Shown in pieces: positions 1 to 31,100 of a DNA stretch of 64,000 nucleotides (position 1 is its first letter; every line of letters begins with the position of its first letter). A program made the position numbers and the translations under genes. The stretch is from Pterobdella sp. o SKG-2022. Its lineage: Eukaryota > Annelida > Clitellata > Hirudinida > Piscicolidae. The stretch spans positions 8,441,698-8,505,697 of the forward strand of contig OZ038325.1 of the NCBI GenBank assembly GCA_964035795.1, in the 5' to 3' direction. A model generated the notes under the pieces. The model was not told the DNA's origin and searched no databases. It was given only the letters and a program-made list of their open reading frames with translations.

Positions 1-813
1 TGTTCACCACATCAAAAGCTTCTAGGGAACATAGTCTGAACATTATTAATGAATACGCATTAGATGTTGAATCTAAACACAGTGTTAGAAAAAGCTATTA
101 AACCGTAACCAAACCATCAAATGGTTGATGATATTGGTTAATGTTTATTGTATAATCAGTTGAGGTTTTGTAGTTAGTTATAAGGACAGTAGTTGTATCG
201 TAGTGTATTAATACTTAAGCACCATCTTTAACCAGTTGATGTTTTCCATAAACTCTTCTTCATATGAAGACAATGAAAAAAATAACAATAATAGAAACAA
301 AGATTTATTCAAAGCAATTTTCATTTTGATTTGAGAAATGTTTCAGTTCAAAGAGGGGGACGAATCGAAAGGACATATTAACAACAAAACTAATGCTAAC
401 ATGCCAGAGGCCAGTTAGAACTGTGTTTAACATGGTGATCAGAATTATAATCATAAGAATAATGAAAAATAATAATAGAAATAATATGAGCAACAAAAAT
501 AATAGTTAAAAAATAATAATAATTATAGAAGTTTAAAGGATAATACAATATGAATTTTATGAGCATAATACAAGGGATGCTCATAAATATAACATGATAA
601 TAAGAAAAATAAGAACAATAATGAGAAAAAATAAATAATATATAATGAAAAGGAATGGTAATTTTAGATAAGAAGAATTGGCCTGAGGTAGATAAAAAAA
701 AAAAGGAAGGATAATGAAATCATGAGAATATATTTTCACAATAGGAAATAGTCATAAGAAAAATAATAATTAATAAAAATAACAATGTACGAACAATAGA
801 AATAATAATTTAT
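1..813. other. 3' flank of CKAP5, no gene seen
   Basis: AT-rich sequence dominated by ATAATA/AATAAT runs. The short frames here are low complexity and have no recognisable product. It presumably holds the CKAP5 3' UTR and intergenic DNA. Confidence 0.5.
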
Positions 814-17968
<17,155 letters not shown>

Positions 17969-18688
17969 TATAAGAAACTAAATCTGATGTTATTTATGGT
18001 GATTTTGGTGTTGACTTTATAGCTTTCGGAGGATTTTTTTTTGAATTTATAGTATTAGGAATGAAGTTATGACTAACTTTTTTGTTAATAATCAAAATTA
18101 CAGCTTGTACAGTCGAAACTATATTTGGAATGAATTTTAATATATTTAATTAGATATTCAAACTTTTTAAACTCAAATTTTCAATCATTCATTGGCGGGT
18201 TTAGAAACATAAACTCACAATGAAATTATTTTGTTATATTTGAGAATTGGCTTGAAAATTCTTTCAATCTACTAATGAAAGGTATTACAAGCAGTTTGTA
18301 TTTATGTTCTATGGGCACCGCCAACTTGATTATAAAGTTTATAAAATATAAAGCGGCTCTTTAAGAAATGAATTACTAAACCAAAGACACTTTTTACAGA
18401 TTTGAATTCATGAATATAAGCGAAACTAAATTTCAAAATTTAAATATTTATTTTATAACATTTTTTGAATTTTTTCTTTATTTGATTGTTTTATTTTAAT
18501 AGAATATCAGTTCAAATCCGTTGTTATGACTTTTTGAATGAAAAATTTGAGACGCTTTTGAATACTGTTCTAACTCCTGAATTGTTTCCCAAAAGCGTAA
18601 AAATAATATTATTTTTGTTAATAATTTCAAAAATTCATAATTTTTTCTTCCTGAATAATCCCAATTTAATAAATTCTCCAACCCCAAA
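17969..18688. promoter_or_regulatory. Shared divergent intergenic region, CKAP5/CFAP57
   Basis: 720 bases separate the two start codons, which face away from each other, so both promoters must lie here or overlap. It is AT-rich and I see no clear TATA box or coding sequence. The short frames at 18486-18708 are not supported by any match. Confidence 0.55.
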
Positions 18689-21600
18689 ATGAATAAAATA
18701 GAGATCAAAAATGTCTACCACTTTGGCTTAACTCCAGCAGTGATAAAATCTCTTTTTTTTATAAACGACTCAACGATAGTCTACCCTAGTGGGTCAGGAA
18801 TAATTGTTCACAACATAGCGACCAACACTCAGCGGGCCCTGCCTACCATTTCCAAAGGCAGGGGTGTCACATGCATGACGTATTATGAGTCTTCACAAAT
18901 TCTTGCTGCTGGAGAAAAGGTTGGTCAGAGTTTTCGTTAAAGTTTAAATTTGTTGATTATTATTCTATTGGTAAATTATTCTGTTATGCAAAAGTACGGT
19001 TGGTTTTAAAAATTAATGTGCCACCACCAGAGTGACGCAGACAGACCGTTTATAAGCATCTTCGACATTGACTCTAGCTCGATGAAGCGAAGAAAGGTTC
19101 TACAAACCTCCCAAATGCAGTCTGATTCTTTCGACAGCCTCTCGTTCTCCGCAGACGGCAAATATTTGGCGGCAGTCGGATCAGCTCCTGACTTTTTGGT
19201 GGGAATATGGATATGGGACACCAAGTCCCAGCTGCATACTAAGATGAAACTGAGTGTCAATGTCACTCCTGTGCAGCTAGCTTCCCTGAAGACTGTCTAC
19301 TCGGTGAGACTTACGTTTTGGTCGTGTATTTTGAAGTAATCATTATGAATAGGGAATATACCTATATCGCAGTAATATTTCACAGTATTATTTAATAATT
19401 TACTACGTTCAACATTCAACAGGTCTGTTTCAATCCGGTCGATAATCAAAGGTTTATTTAACATTAGTTTAAAAGATATAAAAACTCAACAACTCATGAA
19501 ACAACTTTCCAACTTCTCAAGCATTTTAATCTCTCAAAGATTTGCCTTGTTCGGTAAGGAGATGTTCAAACAGCAAGTGATTCAAGGAACAAACATCGTC
19601 TTGCACTCCAAACACACTAAAGACGCTTTCTTCAATGCCTGGGTTGTCTGTATGGCGTGGGTCAATGAGGATAACTACTTAATCGGTAGATGGCGCTGTT
19701 TCATTTTAAATAGGAGTATACATATGTAACACTTTTTAATAGGCATAACATGATGGTTGGTATAATTTTTGAAAACAGTTCTAGAATTTTCTTGATCAAT
19801 TCATGCCATATTAAACTTCAAAAAAATTAAATCGTTAAAAACTAAATAAATTTACAAAAAAAACAAAAAAATAGTCACCTCAAACACCTCGAACACACAG
19901 GCTTGGATTCAAACGTGGTTCAACTTTTCGAGGGAGGGGAACTCAAGCAGGAGTTCCAAGTTATTTACTACAGTGAGATCGATAAGATGTGCGTCTGATT
20001 GGTAGTTCAATGAAATTTTTAACCAATAGAATAACTTTAAAATAATTTATTCAGATAATTTTATCAGTTATATATTTGTTATTAGGTTCTATGAATAGCG
20101 TGTTTAAAAAACAAAGATATTGATTATATTCAAATTTTGAAATATTTAAAACACTAAATTATGTTCATAGGGTATAATGTTAAATTGATTCATCTATTAA
20201 ACTTGATCTTTGATAGCTTGGGCAACTTAGAAAACCCTCAAGAAATAGCAGTTAGGACCTTGTATGTCTATGAAAAGGTTTCAAAAATTTTTTTTTGATC
20301 TTTGTTTAGTTGTTTTTATTCATTTTAAATTTAAAAAAAGTTATATTCTTGAAAAAAAATCCTCATTTTTCTTTTTCTTATTCGTTATATTCATGGCTCA
20401 TTAACACAGCTGGTGGAGCAATAATGTGTAGTATTATTTTTCAGTGACAATATTCAGTAATAACATAAATTATGTTAACAAATGAAATAATAAAATAAAA
20501 TGGTTTTATTTTACTCACCAGGGCTTTATATGCTCATGCGGCAGAGGCAAAGTTCACATGTTTGAGAAATCAGACGAGAAAAATGAGAAATACCGCAAGC
20601 TCAGAGAAATCGATGTTAGAGAGTTTTAATGGTAGAATCCAATTGAATATGGTCTAGTACCACTACCAACAACAACAGACATACATGCACCCTACCCCAA
20701 TACCAACAACACCATCACCCCAAACATCCATACCAGCCCTCCACCCACTCTCTTTCCCGCCACAAACAGCTAGAACAGAAGCCCTCAAAAGAGGATAGTG
20801 GTGGTTTTTCTCAACTCCCCTTCATCATATCCCTCTCTGTTTCTCCATCCAAAAGAATGTTCATGTGTTTGACTGAGAATGCCATTGTTTATGAGTATGA
20901 CCTATATAAAGATTTGAAGAAGGTGGGTTGATCGGTGAAGACGTAAAGATGGGTGAAGCAAAAAATTCATGGAAAAATAGATAAATAGATAGATGGGTGA
21001 AGATATTATTAAACATAAGAATAGCTTCATTAATGGATAGATGAATGGATGATCAATGGGTAGATATCCACGCAGGATGTGAAACACAAACTGGTGAAGG
21101 TGACCCCAAAGGTTCACACTGGAAGCATCACAGGTTAACGTTGCTAATCATCAAGAGCTTCTATGCAAATAATATTAATAATAAAAATAATAATATAAAT
21201 AACAATTTTTATCGACCAATCAGGAGTAGACACGTGTTTACGTAAGCCACTAGTGGTGACTGGGTCTTTAGACAAGAATGTCCTTCTCTGGAATTATAAC
21301 ACATTGTGTGTATGTTTGTTTGTTTGTTTTTGTTTGGTTGTGTTTGTAATTATGTTTTTTTGTATTTTTGTGTTCATTTTACATAAATCCGCTTACACCA
21401 GTAACCTCTTCTTCTACCCCATCAATCAGCCCACCCATCACCCACCCCTCCATCTCACCAAACCCCTACCCACTTCAGCAAGCTAGAGTTATACAAGGAG
21501 TTCATAGAGGCTGTGTACTCAGTGGCTCTACACCCGGACGGGTTGTATATGCTGGTGGGGTTGGAAAAGTCCTTGAAGCTGATGAACATTTTTGTGGATG

Positions 21601-24600
21601 AAATTAATGTCCTCAAAAGCTTCCCAGTGCCCAATTGTAGATCTGTATGGGTTTTGTTGTTTTTTTTTTATATTTATTTTTTTATCCAAGTCTAACCCTA
21701 TAACAATGGTATTAGAAAGAAGAAAAACGGTGACGGTGGTTCTGATAATGATGATAGTTATTATTATTATTTCTTAATTTTGTGTTTCTAATCTACTTTA
21801 TTACTTTTAAGTTTTTTCATTCTCCACCAAGTGCAAGTTCTCAAACGGAGGTCATTTGTTTGCTGTGGCCAATTGGAATATTGTCGAGGTGTACTCTTCT
21901 ATCACTCTCCAGGTAACTAATTGAATATTCATGAGTTGTATTTATACCTTAACATTTTTAATCAATTTTTTCAGTAAGCTTATTATTATTTAAAATGTAA
22001 AAAATAGAAAATAATAAATCTATTTCTATTATTGTATCGAAAAAACAAAAACAAAACAATAAAAATAATAAACAATAACTTATTATTGTTATTATTGACA
22101 GGTGCAGTACCGCTTAAGAGCGCACACAGACAGAGTGAATGCCTTGGTGTGGTCCAAGAATGATTTGAGGTGGCGCTCGATTCAAATTTTTGTTGTTGTT
22201 GTAGTTGTTGTTATTGTTATTGTTGTTGTGTTTAATGAATATGTAATGATTGGCAGCAATGTTATATTGAAACTATATGAGTCTTAAAATCATCTAAATA
22301 TGGATTCAATTGAACAAGAATAAGGACAAACACGTCACAGGTTGGTTAGCGTGAGTGAAGATGGTGAGATCTTCAACTGGGATGTTCTAGCCTCAAAAAA
22401 GGTATAAACTTTTTTATGAAAACTCAATTGATTATGTGTTGGGGGAGAGGGCTTTTAGAACCTTCGTAACTTAGCTTTTCAAAGCTTTATCAATACTTCA
22501 TCAATAATATGTACAATACAAATACGAATATAACCATAATGGCGTGATCTTCAAGAGTTTCTAGGCCACATTTTCAATTATTATTGTTTTTACTATTTTG
22601 TTCTTATTATTGTTGTTGTTCCAAGGTATCAGAAAATGTGCAAAAGTACGTGCATTATTACGACGTCTGTATAGAGGGGAAGTCAATCTTTGCTGTTGGG
22701 TCAGACTTCGTAGTGAAAGAGCTACAAGAATCCGCTGTAAGTCGAGAGAGAAATGGTTATACGTAAGTGGGTGATGTAGAGGCTTTTTTACGTAAATCGA
22801 GGTTTGAAAGCTTTTTCAATATTTTTTGGAATATTAGTTACAGTTTTTAGCAAGCTATAGGTGGAATTTTATAATGTAAAAATATCTAGAAAAAACAAGC
22901 CTTATTTAAAGTTTAAAAAAAATATATTGTTACTCTTTATCCATGAAAAAAAAACTACCAAACATGCAACCTTTGAAGCCATCAATTCCCTCTCTTCAGA
23001 TAGCCAAGTGCGTGCCAGCGCACAACACCCAGATCACCAGAATGGTCATCAGCAACTCAGAAAGGGCCATGTTCATGGGGTTATGGACTGGGGCCATCCG
23101 CCTCTACACCTACCCCCTCAGTGAGCCTTATGAGTGGACCGAGTATCGCAACCATTTTGCTCCCATCACTGGGGTTGGTGGGGTTTGATGGGGGGAAGAT
23201 GTTCATGATGTATTTGCTAGGGTTATGAACATGTGTATGTATGTGAATCGATCATAAGTGACTTTGAAATAAAATTTTGAAAGCGCAATACCTATATTAC
23301 ACTAAATACATTGAGTTTCTAAGGAAATAAATGGGCTAAAACATCCTCTCATTTTTGACCAATCCAAGTCAACAAACATATACTAGATCTTAAATACTGC
23401 CACAGCTGAAAGTAACGTTTGACGACCAGTACCTGATCTCTGTGAGTGAAGATTCTGTGGTGATCTTGTGGGAAATCATCGATAAAAAAATGATTTCCAA
23501 GTCTAAGCTTGAAAACAAGTTCACTGCTGAAGTTCTAGCTGACCCCGTTGACCTTGAAGACAAGGTGGGTTGAAACTTTTGTATATATAAATTGTAAACT
23601 AAATTAGTCTACAAGGGAATAAATTCAAGTCAAAAACTTTTGTTATTCAAACAAAACAAAGCTTTCCATGAGATGGAGTCACATAATCGAATGAAGTATT
23701 AGTTAAATAAGTTACGCGTGGAGTTTTTTCAGTTGATATTAGTGTTTGATTTGAATGAAATTGAATGTAGGTATTTTATAGAAGTTTGATTCGTTTTCGA
23801 TTAGTTTGTGATTTTTTTTGAGAAAGAAAGAAATCAAAAAGAAGTAAAACATTTTATAACTACACTTTTAGATTTTTATCCAAAAATTTTTCCACTATAT
23901 TATTTTTTTAGATTATAATTTAAAATAAAAAAACAAGCTTGGTTCTGCTGGGTTTCGAACCCAGGACCTCTCGCGTGTGAGGCGAGCGTGATAACCACTA
24001 CACTACAGAACCGATGAGAAAACAACTAGAAATTAAGCATGCTAAACTTCACCACACAGAACATGTTACTTAAGAAGTTTGAGTCGAAGGTGGAAGAGCT
24101 GAAGATGGAAAACCAATTTCAACTACAGAGTAGAGATATCAAATACACGGATAATTTAAATAAGGTTTGGCGATTATTATTATTATTATTCTTTTTTTCT
24201 TATTGTTATTATTATTTTTTTTTTTTAATAATATTATTTTTTTATATTTTAATTATTTTTCAGTTTATTATAAGGGTTTTTATAATGCAGGTTTCTAAGA
24301 AGCTCAATGATGAGTTGGAGATAATGAAGTCCAGAAATATGGTCACTTACTTGTTTTTCAGTTCATTCATCCATTTCTCTATCCATCCATTCATCCATCC
24401 ATTCCTCCATTTCTCTATCCATTCATTCATCCATTTGCCTATCTATAAATACAATTGAGTTTTGTATTATTTCAATCATACATTCATTTAATCACTCATC
24501 CATCCATTTCTTCATATATTTATAATTGAATTTTAAAAATTCGTCTATTTTCACTCTACTAACAACACTACCATCATTAAATCCACTTCCATCTTCAGCA

Positions 24601-27600
24601 CCATCATTACTAATATTATCACTACCACCACTCTCAACATTCTCACCACCACCACAAGCATCAACATCATCCCAAACACAGGAGATAGAAGCAGAGAACC
24701 AAGCAACGCAGAACAAAGTGTCGCAACATTTGAAAGACTTGGTGGCTAATATGAGAGAAGAGTGTTTGCAGACAGGTTTTTGTGCTTGATGGCATATTGA
24801 ATGTGTTTTTTTGTGTATCTTATAACAACATTCAAACACACACACAAATAAAAAAACAAATACACAGAGTTGAAAAACAAAGATAAATTAAAAGTAGAGG
24901 CGGAAAAGTACCAGAAACTAAAAGAATTAGGAACGATATCTCAAGAGAGGTTTGAGAGACAACTGGAAGAAATGGAAAAGATGCAACAGAACACAATCGT
25001 TCAGTTGATGAGTGTGTTGAGTTCTATTGAAAACTCGGTGGGTTGAGATGTGGTGAGGTGTGGTGAGACGTGGTGTAGTGTGGTGTGGTGAGATGTGGTG
25101 TGATGTGGTGAGGTGAAGTGTGGTGTGGTGAGGCCTGGTGGTATGAGGTGCAGGTAATAATTAAACTTATTAAAAAAATAGATGAATAACTAAAACAATT
25201 TATAAATAACACCTAATATTATTAGTATATTAAATTGATAGAAATAAAATAATAATTTAAATAATAAACCAATCAAATCCACCCTTAGCCCCCAAAACCA
25301 CCACCCAACCCGATGGAGGAATGGGAAACGGAAATAGGTGAGATGGAAGATGATACTGACTTTGAATTGATTGGTCGAAAAGACAACTTTGAGCAAAAGT
25401 TTCTTAAGGAAGAAAATAATATAAAAGATCTTGAGGTTGTGCTGTTGTGCTGTTGTTTTTATTTGTTTTTATTGTTGTTTTTTTTTGTTTGATTTTTTTT
25501 GCTGTTTTAGTGTTAGTTTTTTTTCGTGTTTTTATTTTTTTTGTGTAATGATTTTTGTTTTTTGATGTTTTTTGATCTGTTGTTGTATGATATTTTTCAT
25601 GTTTGGTTATAATTTTGTTGTTTACTGTATTGTTAGTTTTAATTTTTTTTGTTATTGTAAAAAAAATTTTTTAAACACAAACAAACAGATAGAAATAACA
25701 TCTCTTAAAGAACAAGCAAAAAAGTTATCCGTAACAACAAAGAACCAAAGAGTGATGATTCAACAAAAACAGACTGTCATAAACGGACTCACTGATGAAA
25801 TCCATCAAGTTAGTTTAATGTTTTGCCCTATATATTTGGGGTTTGAAACTATGTTATGTGTAAATAAGGGGTTGACCATTAAGTCACCTCTGACTGGGGT
25901 TTCGGTTGTTCGATTGATGGTATGAATGAAGAAAAGTATAAAGCCTTTTGTGAAGTTTAAAATGCTGAGTACCTTAAACAGACGAAGGTATCCACGCAAA
26001 CACACACAGGTAGATCAAGCCATCAACCAACTCAAAAAACTTCTGCAAGAAAAAACTGAGGCTCTCGATAATAGGGTATTAAGTAGATATATGATTGACA
26101 CTATTATCCTCATCATTACTGTCTATTTTATAACTAAAAATAGAACACAAAAAAATGAATGAAATTAATTATCTCCCCCAAAACGACAGATAAAATTAGA
26201 AGGTGAATTAACAGAACACAACAAAGAACTAGAAAAAGCAAAGTTTGTGTTGGATACAAAGATTTCTGCTCTTTATAAACTCTATGAGCCTATGAATGCT
26301 GAAATTAAGTACCTCAAACTTCAAATATTTGGTGTGAGTGGTTGGATGGATGGGTGGATAGATGGATGGGTGGATAGATGAATGGGTGGATAGATGGATG
26401 CATGGATTGATGGATGGGTGGGTTTAACCTTCTAACAACAATAACAGAAAGAAGGTGACTCGAACGAACAGAAGAAACAAATGAATGTGCATAGAGGATT
26501 GATATTTAGAGGAAAAGAAAAGCTTCAAGCTTTACAAGAACAGGAGTATAATGAAAAAACCAAGGTTGGGGGGGGGGGGGGGAGTAGATATAGTTTGCTG
26601 TAAAGTGGGTGTTGTGTAGTATGGTGGGGTGTGTGTTGGTTGGTTTAGTGTGGCATGCTTTCATATGATGTGATGTTGTGAAGTCAGATGATATTATACC
26701 ATGGTGCATCAGTTTCAAAGCACATATAACTCTATCAACAGATCACAACTGTCAAGAAGAAGTGGAACCGATTGGCGGGAGATTTGAAAAAGTGTGAAGT
26801 GCTTTTGAACAAGCCTCGAATGCTTAAAAAGGCCATCCGTGACATCTACAAGAACACCACAGAACACCAAGCAGAAGTATCTCGTTTCAAAAATGCTGTA
26901 TTTTTATTGGCTGGTTTTGACATTTAAAAAACACACACACATATAAAAACAAACAGACAGAGGCAGGAGACACAGGCCAGGTTTGTGGCATCAACCCACA
27001 GAGGGAACATTTAGAATCAATGATTGACAACTTGAAGAGCCAGATGGCTCGTAACCAGATGAAGTATGATAATGATGACCGAAGTATAATGAGAGTGCGT
27101 TTAATTTTTTAAAAAATATTTTAGATTTTATTTATAATTTTTCATATTGATTTATTAACTTTTGCAGCAAAACATTCTTTTGATGAAAGAGAAGAACCAT
27201 TTGCGTAGAGAGTTAAAAGACACTCAAATGACTATTAACCTGATGAGTGAGGCACTAGAACTGCAGAAGCAGTATCCCAAGATGCCGAATAAAGAGTTTC
27301 TAGCTAAAATGGTCTATATCACTCAAAATGCTAAAATGATGAAGAAACTAGACAAGATGAGTAAAGAACTTGAAGAAAATATCGTTCTCATAAACAACTT
27401 ACAACATCAAAACCTTAATCTGAAGATACGCGAGGATACTCATTTGCCCATGTTACCTCTTAGTAGCACGTTTGTGACGTTGAAAAATGCCACGAAATGC
27501 CAAAGTTTAACTTCGGTCTTTGAGAATAAACATTTTAGAACATACTCTGAAGTCGTCAAAGAAGAAACTTCAAACGAACAAATAATTACTTGTCAAACTG

Positions 27601-27740
27601 AGCAAAAAACTTTTTTTGAAAAAATGCGAAATACATATATGAGAGATACTGGTTCTTTCGAGAAGACGAGTGACGATCCAACTGATATAAAAACTTCTCA
27701 ACTTATCACAAAAACGTTTGATTCATTTGGAGAATTATAA
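18689..27740 (+). CDS. CFAP57: Cilia- and flagella-associated protein 57 (WDR65)
   Basis: Axonemal inner-arm dynein/regulatory protein of motile cilia. 29 exons with consistent phases give about 1,295 codons, close to the 1,250 of human CFAP57. Exons include 18689-18919, 19031-19303, 19540-19685, 19901-19988, 20522-20614, 20770-20922, 21832-21912, 22626-22736, 23000-23173, 23406-23564, 24060-24164, 24868-25037, 25289-25435, 26190-26333, 26742-26876 and 27168-27740. The first ~680 residues are WD40 repeats (GSLDKNVLLWNYN, FSNGGHLFAVANWNIVEVY, IFAVGSDFVVKEL); the rest is coiled coil. Diagnostic blocks are KVEELKMENQFQLQSRDIKY, KAKFVLDTKISAL and HLRRELKDTQ. The start ATG follows CCCCAAA and gives the family-like KNVYHFGLTPAV. 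AATAAATAAA at about 27804 may be the poly(A) signal. The order of blocks excludes CFAP43/44. Confidence 0.93.
23927..23933 (-). terminator. Pol III terminator of tRNA-Val
   Basis: Seven T in a row on the minus strand, 7 bases past the tRNA 3' end, as expected for RNA polymerase III termination. Confidence 0.75.
23941..24012 (-). tRNA. trnV-CAC: tRNA-Val(CAC)
   Basis: 72-nt cloverleaf on the minus strand. The acceptor stem GGTTCTG/CAGAACC pairs at all seven positions. The A box (TAGTGTAGTGG) and B box (GGTTCGAA) are canonical. The anticodon stem CTCGC/GCGAG encloses loop CTCACAC with anticodon CAC. The T stem CTGGG/CCCAG is perfect. No intron. It sits antisense inside a CFAP57 intron (23565-24059) and should be transcribed independently by Pol III. 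Confidence 0.95.
25036..25142. repeat. GGTGTGGTGA-rich minisatellite
   Basis: Imperfect TGTGGTGAGGTG/TGGTGTGGTGAGA repeats in a CFAP57 intron directly after the exon ending at 25037. Confidence 0.7.
26334..26422. repeat. GGATGGATAGAT tandem repeat
   Basis: Imperfect 12-16-bp GGATGGGTGGATAGAT repeats filling most of one CFAP57 intron. A run of 14 G lies at about 26568-26581 in the next intron. Confidence 0.75.
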
Positions 27741-28107
27741 ATTTGATACGAAAAGTTTGAAATTGAGCTTTAAAACAATAGTTTAAAATTAAAACAAAAT
27801 CCAAATAAATAAAATTTTCCACTTGTTATTTTGCGCTTTAATATTTTTTATCAACACTTCCTTGCTTGAAACGATTTCTTGCATAGAAAATGGTCTTTTA
27901 ACGGTTTTTTAAAAATAAAATTTTAGTCTCAGTACTTGTTATACAGACTGTCTTTTAAAATAGTAATTTTTTTTACATCTATCAAGTACAATAATTATAA
28001 TTTTACTTAAGTGCACCGCGAAAATAATTTAACGCGAAGATCTTTTTAGGCGCCAAGTGTTATATCAAGATCTATTTTGCTTGACTATAAACAAATTTTT
28101 CCAAAAG
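27741..28107. promoter_or_regulatory. Intergenic CFAP57 3' end / brat-like promoter
   Basis: 367 bases. The first part holds the CFAP57 3' UTR with AATAAATAAA near 27804. The last ~100 bases are more GC-containing (ACCGCGAAAA, AACGCGAAG) and include GGCGCCAA at about 28050, which looks like an E2F site (TTGGCGCC in reverse). The site is an inference from sequence alone. Confidence 0.4.
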
Positions 28108-31100
28108 ATGGAAGTTAAAAAAGAGCTAGAAGAAAAATCTGTAGCCGACGCTACTCTGGAAGGTCTACCCCTCGAGAATGATGACGTTGAAAATTTAGCA
28201 AAAGAGAAACCATTTTTTTGTGGAATATGTAATGAAAAGTACAAGCAACCAAAAGTATTACATTGTTTGCATTCATTTTGTACTGAGTGCTTAGAAAAAT
28301 CGTTGCTCGAAAGTGGACCTACCCAGATAACATGTCAAACGTGCAAACAAGTGACAAGGTTGACCACTGCTGGAGGTGTAAATGAATTACCCATAGATGC
28401 GGTCATTTGCAATTTGATGGAAATGGAGGCTATATGCTCGATGCAAGTAATTTGCACAAGTTGTAAAACACAAGAAAATGCGGTTGCACGGTGCAGTGAT
28501 TGCTCGAATTTTCTCTGTCCGAATTGCGTCACTGCTCACAACTACATGAGATGTTTCGAGAAACACAAGGTTATTTTTTAAATTTATATAATTTTTCACA
28601 TCTCATTGCTGGTTAATTTCCATAAAGGTTGAAACTTTTGAGACATTGAAAAATGGAAAAGGCATTCATAAACCAATGTTTTGTCAAGTACATCCATCAG
28701 AACCATTCCAATTTTACTGCAAAACATGCCAAGTAGATATTTGAAAATTTATAATTTTTTGATATAATATTTTATTCTAAGTTAACTAATTTTTTAAAAC
28801 TCAAGCAAATTATAAACAATTTCAACTGTCTAAAAATATAAATTTTTCCATCAAAGTTCATTTATAACATCATTTCACAGCTGTTTCCATGCTAGCATGG
28901 GATATAATATAGATACATAAGAATATATATAAAAAATAATTTTGAGATTGATCAACTTCTGCAATTTCACAAACAGGTTTTGACATGCACAGAATGTATG
29001 ATATACCTGCACAAGAGACCCGACCACCAGTGCGAGAGGGTGGTTGATCTTGAGAGCAAGCAACGAAGCACTTTCAAGGAGGTGGTGCAAGAGACAAAGG
29101 AGAAGGCAGCATCAATTGGTAACCTCTCATTGAAGCTTGAGAACCTTTTGTCAGAACTGCAAAGTCAGAGGGATAATGCATGTGACCTGATAAAAGAGAC
29201 TTTCCAGAGTTTCAAAGCCATCCTTGAGAAGAGGAAGGTAGGAGAATGGAGTTTAAGAGTTCAAATTTTATTTGCTAGATTAATATTATTGATTATATCA
29301 TCAGGATGACATCATAAGTGAATTGGAGGCAGTGCATTCAGAGAAGGAACTGGCCATAATGGACATGTTCAACAGTTTGGATAAGACAGGAGGCAAAATG
29401 GAGGATGCTTGCAAGTTTGTAGAGAGGATTGTAGAGCATGCAGATGCTGTGGAGTTGTTATTGTTGAGCAAGGTAATGAAGACTCGTTTGCAGACTCTCA
29501 AGGATGAGATGCCCCAAGGAGATATGGCTGTGAAGATTGAGGTTGAGTGTGATGTTGAAAAGTTCACTCAAGCCACACAACAGTTTTTCTGTTCTTTCAA
29601 GAAAAACAATGTTGCAGCCAATATAAGCAATAGTGATGCACCAGTGATGTCATCAGCTTCATTGATGCTCACAACCTCCATTGCTCATCCCTCTGCCTCC
29701 TCTCTCAGCCTGCCCTCACAAATCAATGGCAACTCAAACAACAATGCCAGTGCTCTATTAAAGCCACACTTTGACAACTTTGATGTGGATCGTTTCAAAC
29801 TGCTCGAAAACACTGCAGGCATCAACATGCCTTCTGCATATTTGTCATCAGCACCTCTCAGTGAGATGGTCAACACCACAAGTAACGTGGGCCTGTTGAA
29901 CTTTGAGAGGAGTTTGTCAAGGAATTCCTACAGTCCAACCATATCAGACAGTGGAGTTGATGTGTCGGCCACTGCCAACCAACAAACACTCATCCAACAA
30001 CTACTCAAAAGTGGCCAGCTTGGAATTAATGCTCAAGGTTCAAATATTCATACTCATAAAGGTTGTAACAAATGTACAATCCAGCTGTATTCTCACTGCA
30101 GGCCAGTTGACGCTGAATGGCCAGACACTGCAAGGCCTGCAGAGCCTCAATTGGAACATGGCACTGAGTGGACACACCTCTCCTCCAAACAACCCTCCTG
30201 CTCGAGTCCCCCTCTTGTCTTCTGAGAATGGTGCATTTGTGTGTTTGTTTAATTCTTTTGTTTCTCATTTTTAATTATACTTTTCATGGTTCGTTTTTTA
30301 TAAACTTTTTTTTATTATAGTCTTTTATGACTCAACCTTCACAACTTTGCACCATCACACAGCACTGGCAGGCCTTTTGACCACAAATGCACCACTGGGA
30401 GCATCCATGAGTCAGACAAGCACTCCATCTATCAATGACATCTCTGCCCTCCTCAACACCTTCAACAACCACAATCTTGCATCAGCTTCATCCACTGGTC
30501 AGTTGATAATCATAGGGCATTTGGGAGTATGGTGGTGATGTATATTCTGCTTTTTAATGCATTTTTTTTTCATCTATCAAATGGGTTTTGATGTAACCCT
30601 CTCAAACTTCAAATGAATCAACCAGCACTGATATACAACAGAGTTGCAGCCAATGAATGGAGTGTTCTCAGGACCCCAGACTAACTCGACGAGAACCAGG
30701 TCATCAGGCAAGACCAACTCGATGGAGATCAGGTGAGCTTGTGTTTGGAGTGCTGTCTTGTAGGAAGTCTTGGTGGAGTGTTGGAATGGTATTGTTACTG
30801 AACATTGTTGTCTTGGATGTAATATAATGTTAAAACCATGATTTTGTGCTATTAAACTTCATGTCAACCTCTTGTAGAACAAAGTTTGGGCAGTTGGGTC
30901 CAGGCAAGGGTCAGTTCAATGCCCCTCATGGCTTCTGTCTGGGCATGGATGAAGATATTGTTGTGGCTGACACCAACAACCATCGCATACAGGTGGTGTT
31001 GTCTTTGTTGCTCAACATCAAATAACACATGCATTGATAAGCTATGTAATTGAATTTGTTGCAATAGTGTTGGAGATTTATTGATTCACACTTGCATAAT

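Noticed and set aside
305..584. Hydrophobic minus-strand frames resembling membrane proteins
   Set aside because: Low-complexity translation of AT-rich DNA past the CKAP5 stop.
18689..27740. CFAP43 or CFAP44 instead of CFAP57
   Set aside because: Block order and signatures (KVEELKMENQ, FVLDTKI) and the length match CFAP57; CFAP43/44 are longer with different coiled coils.
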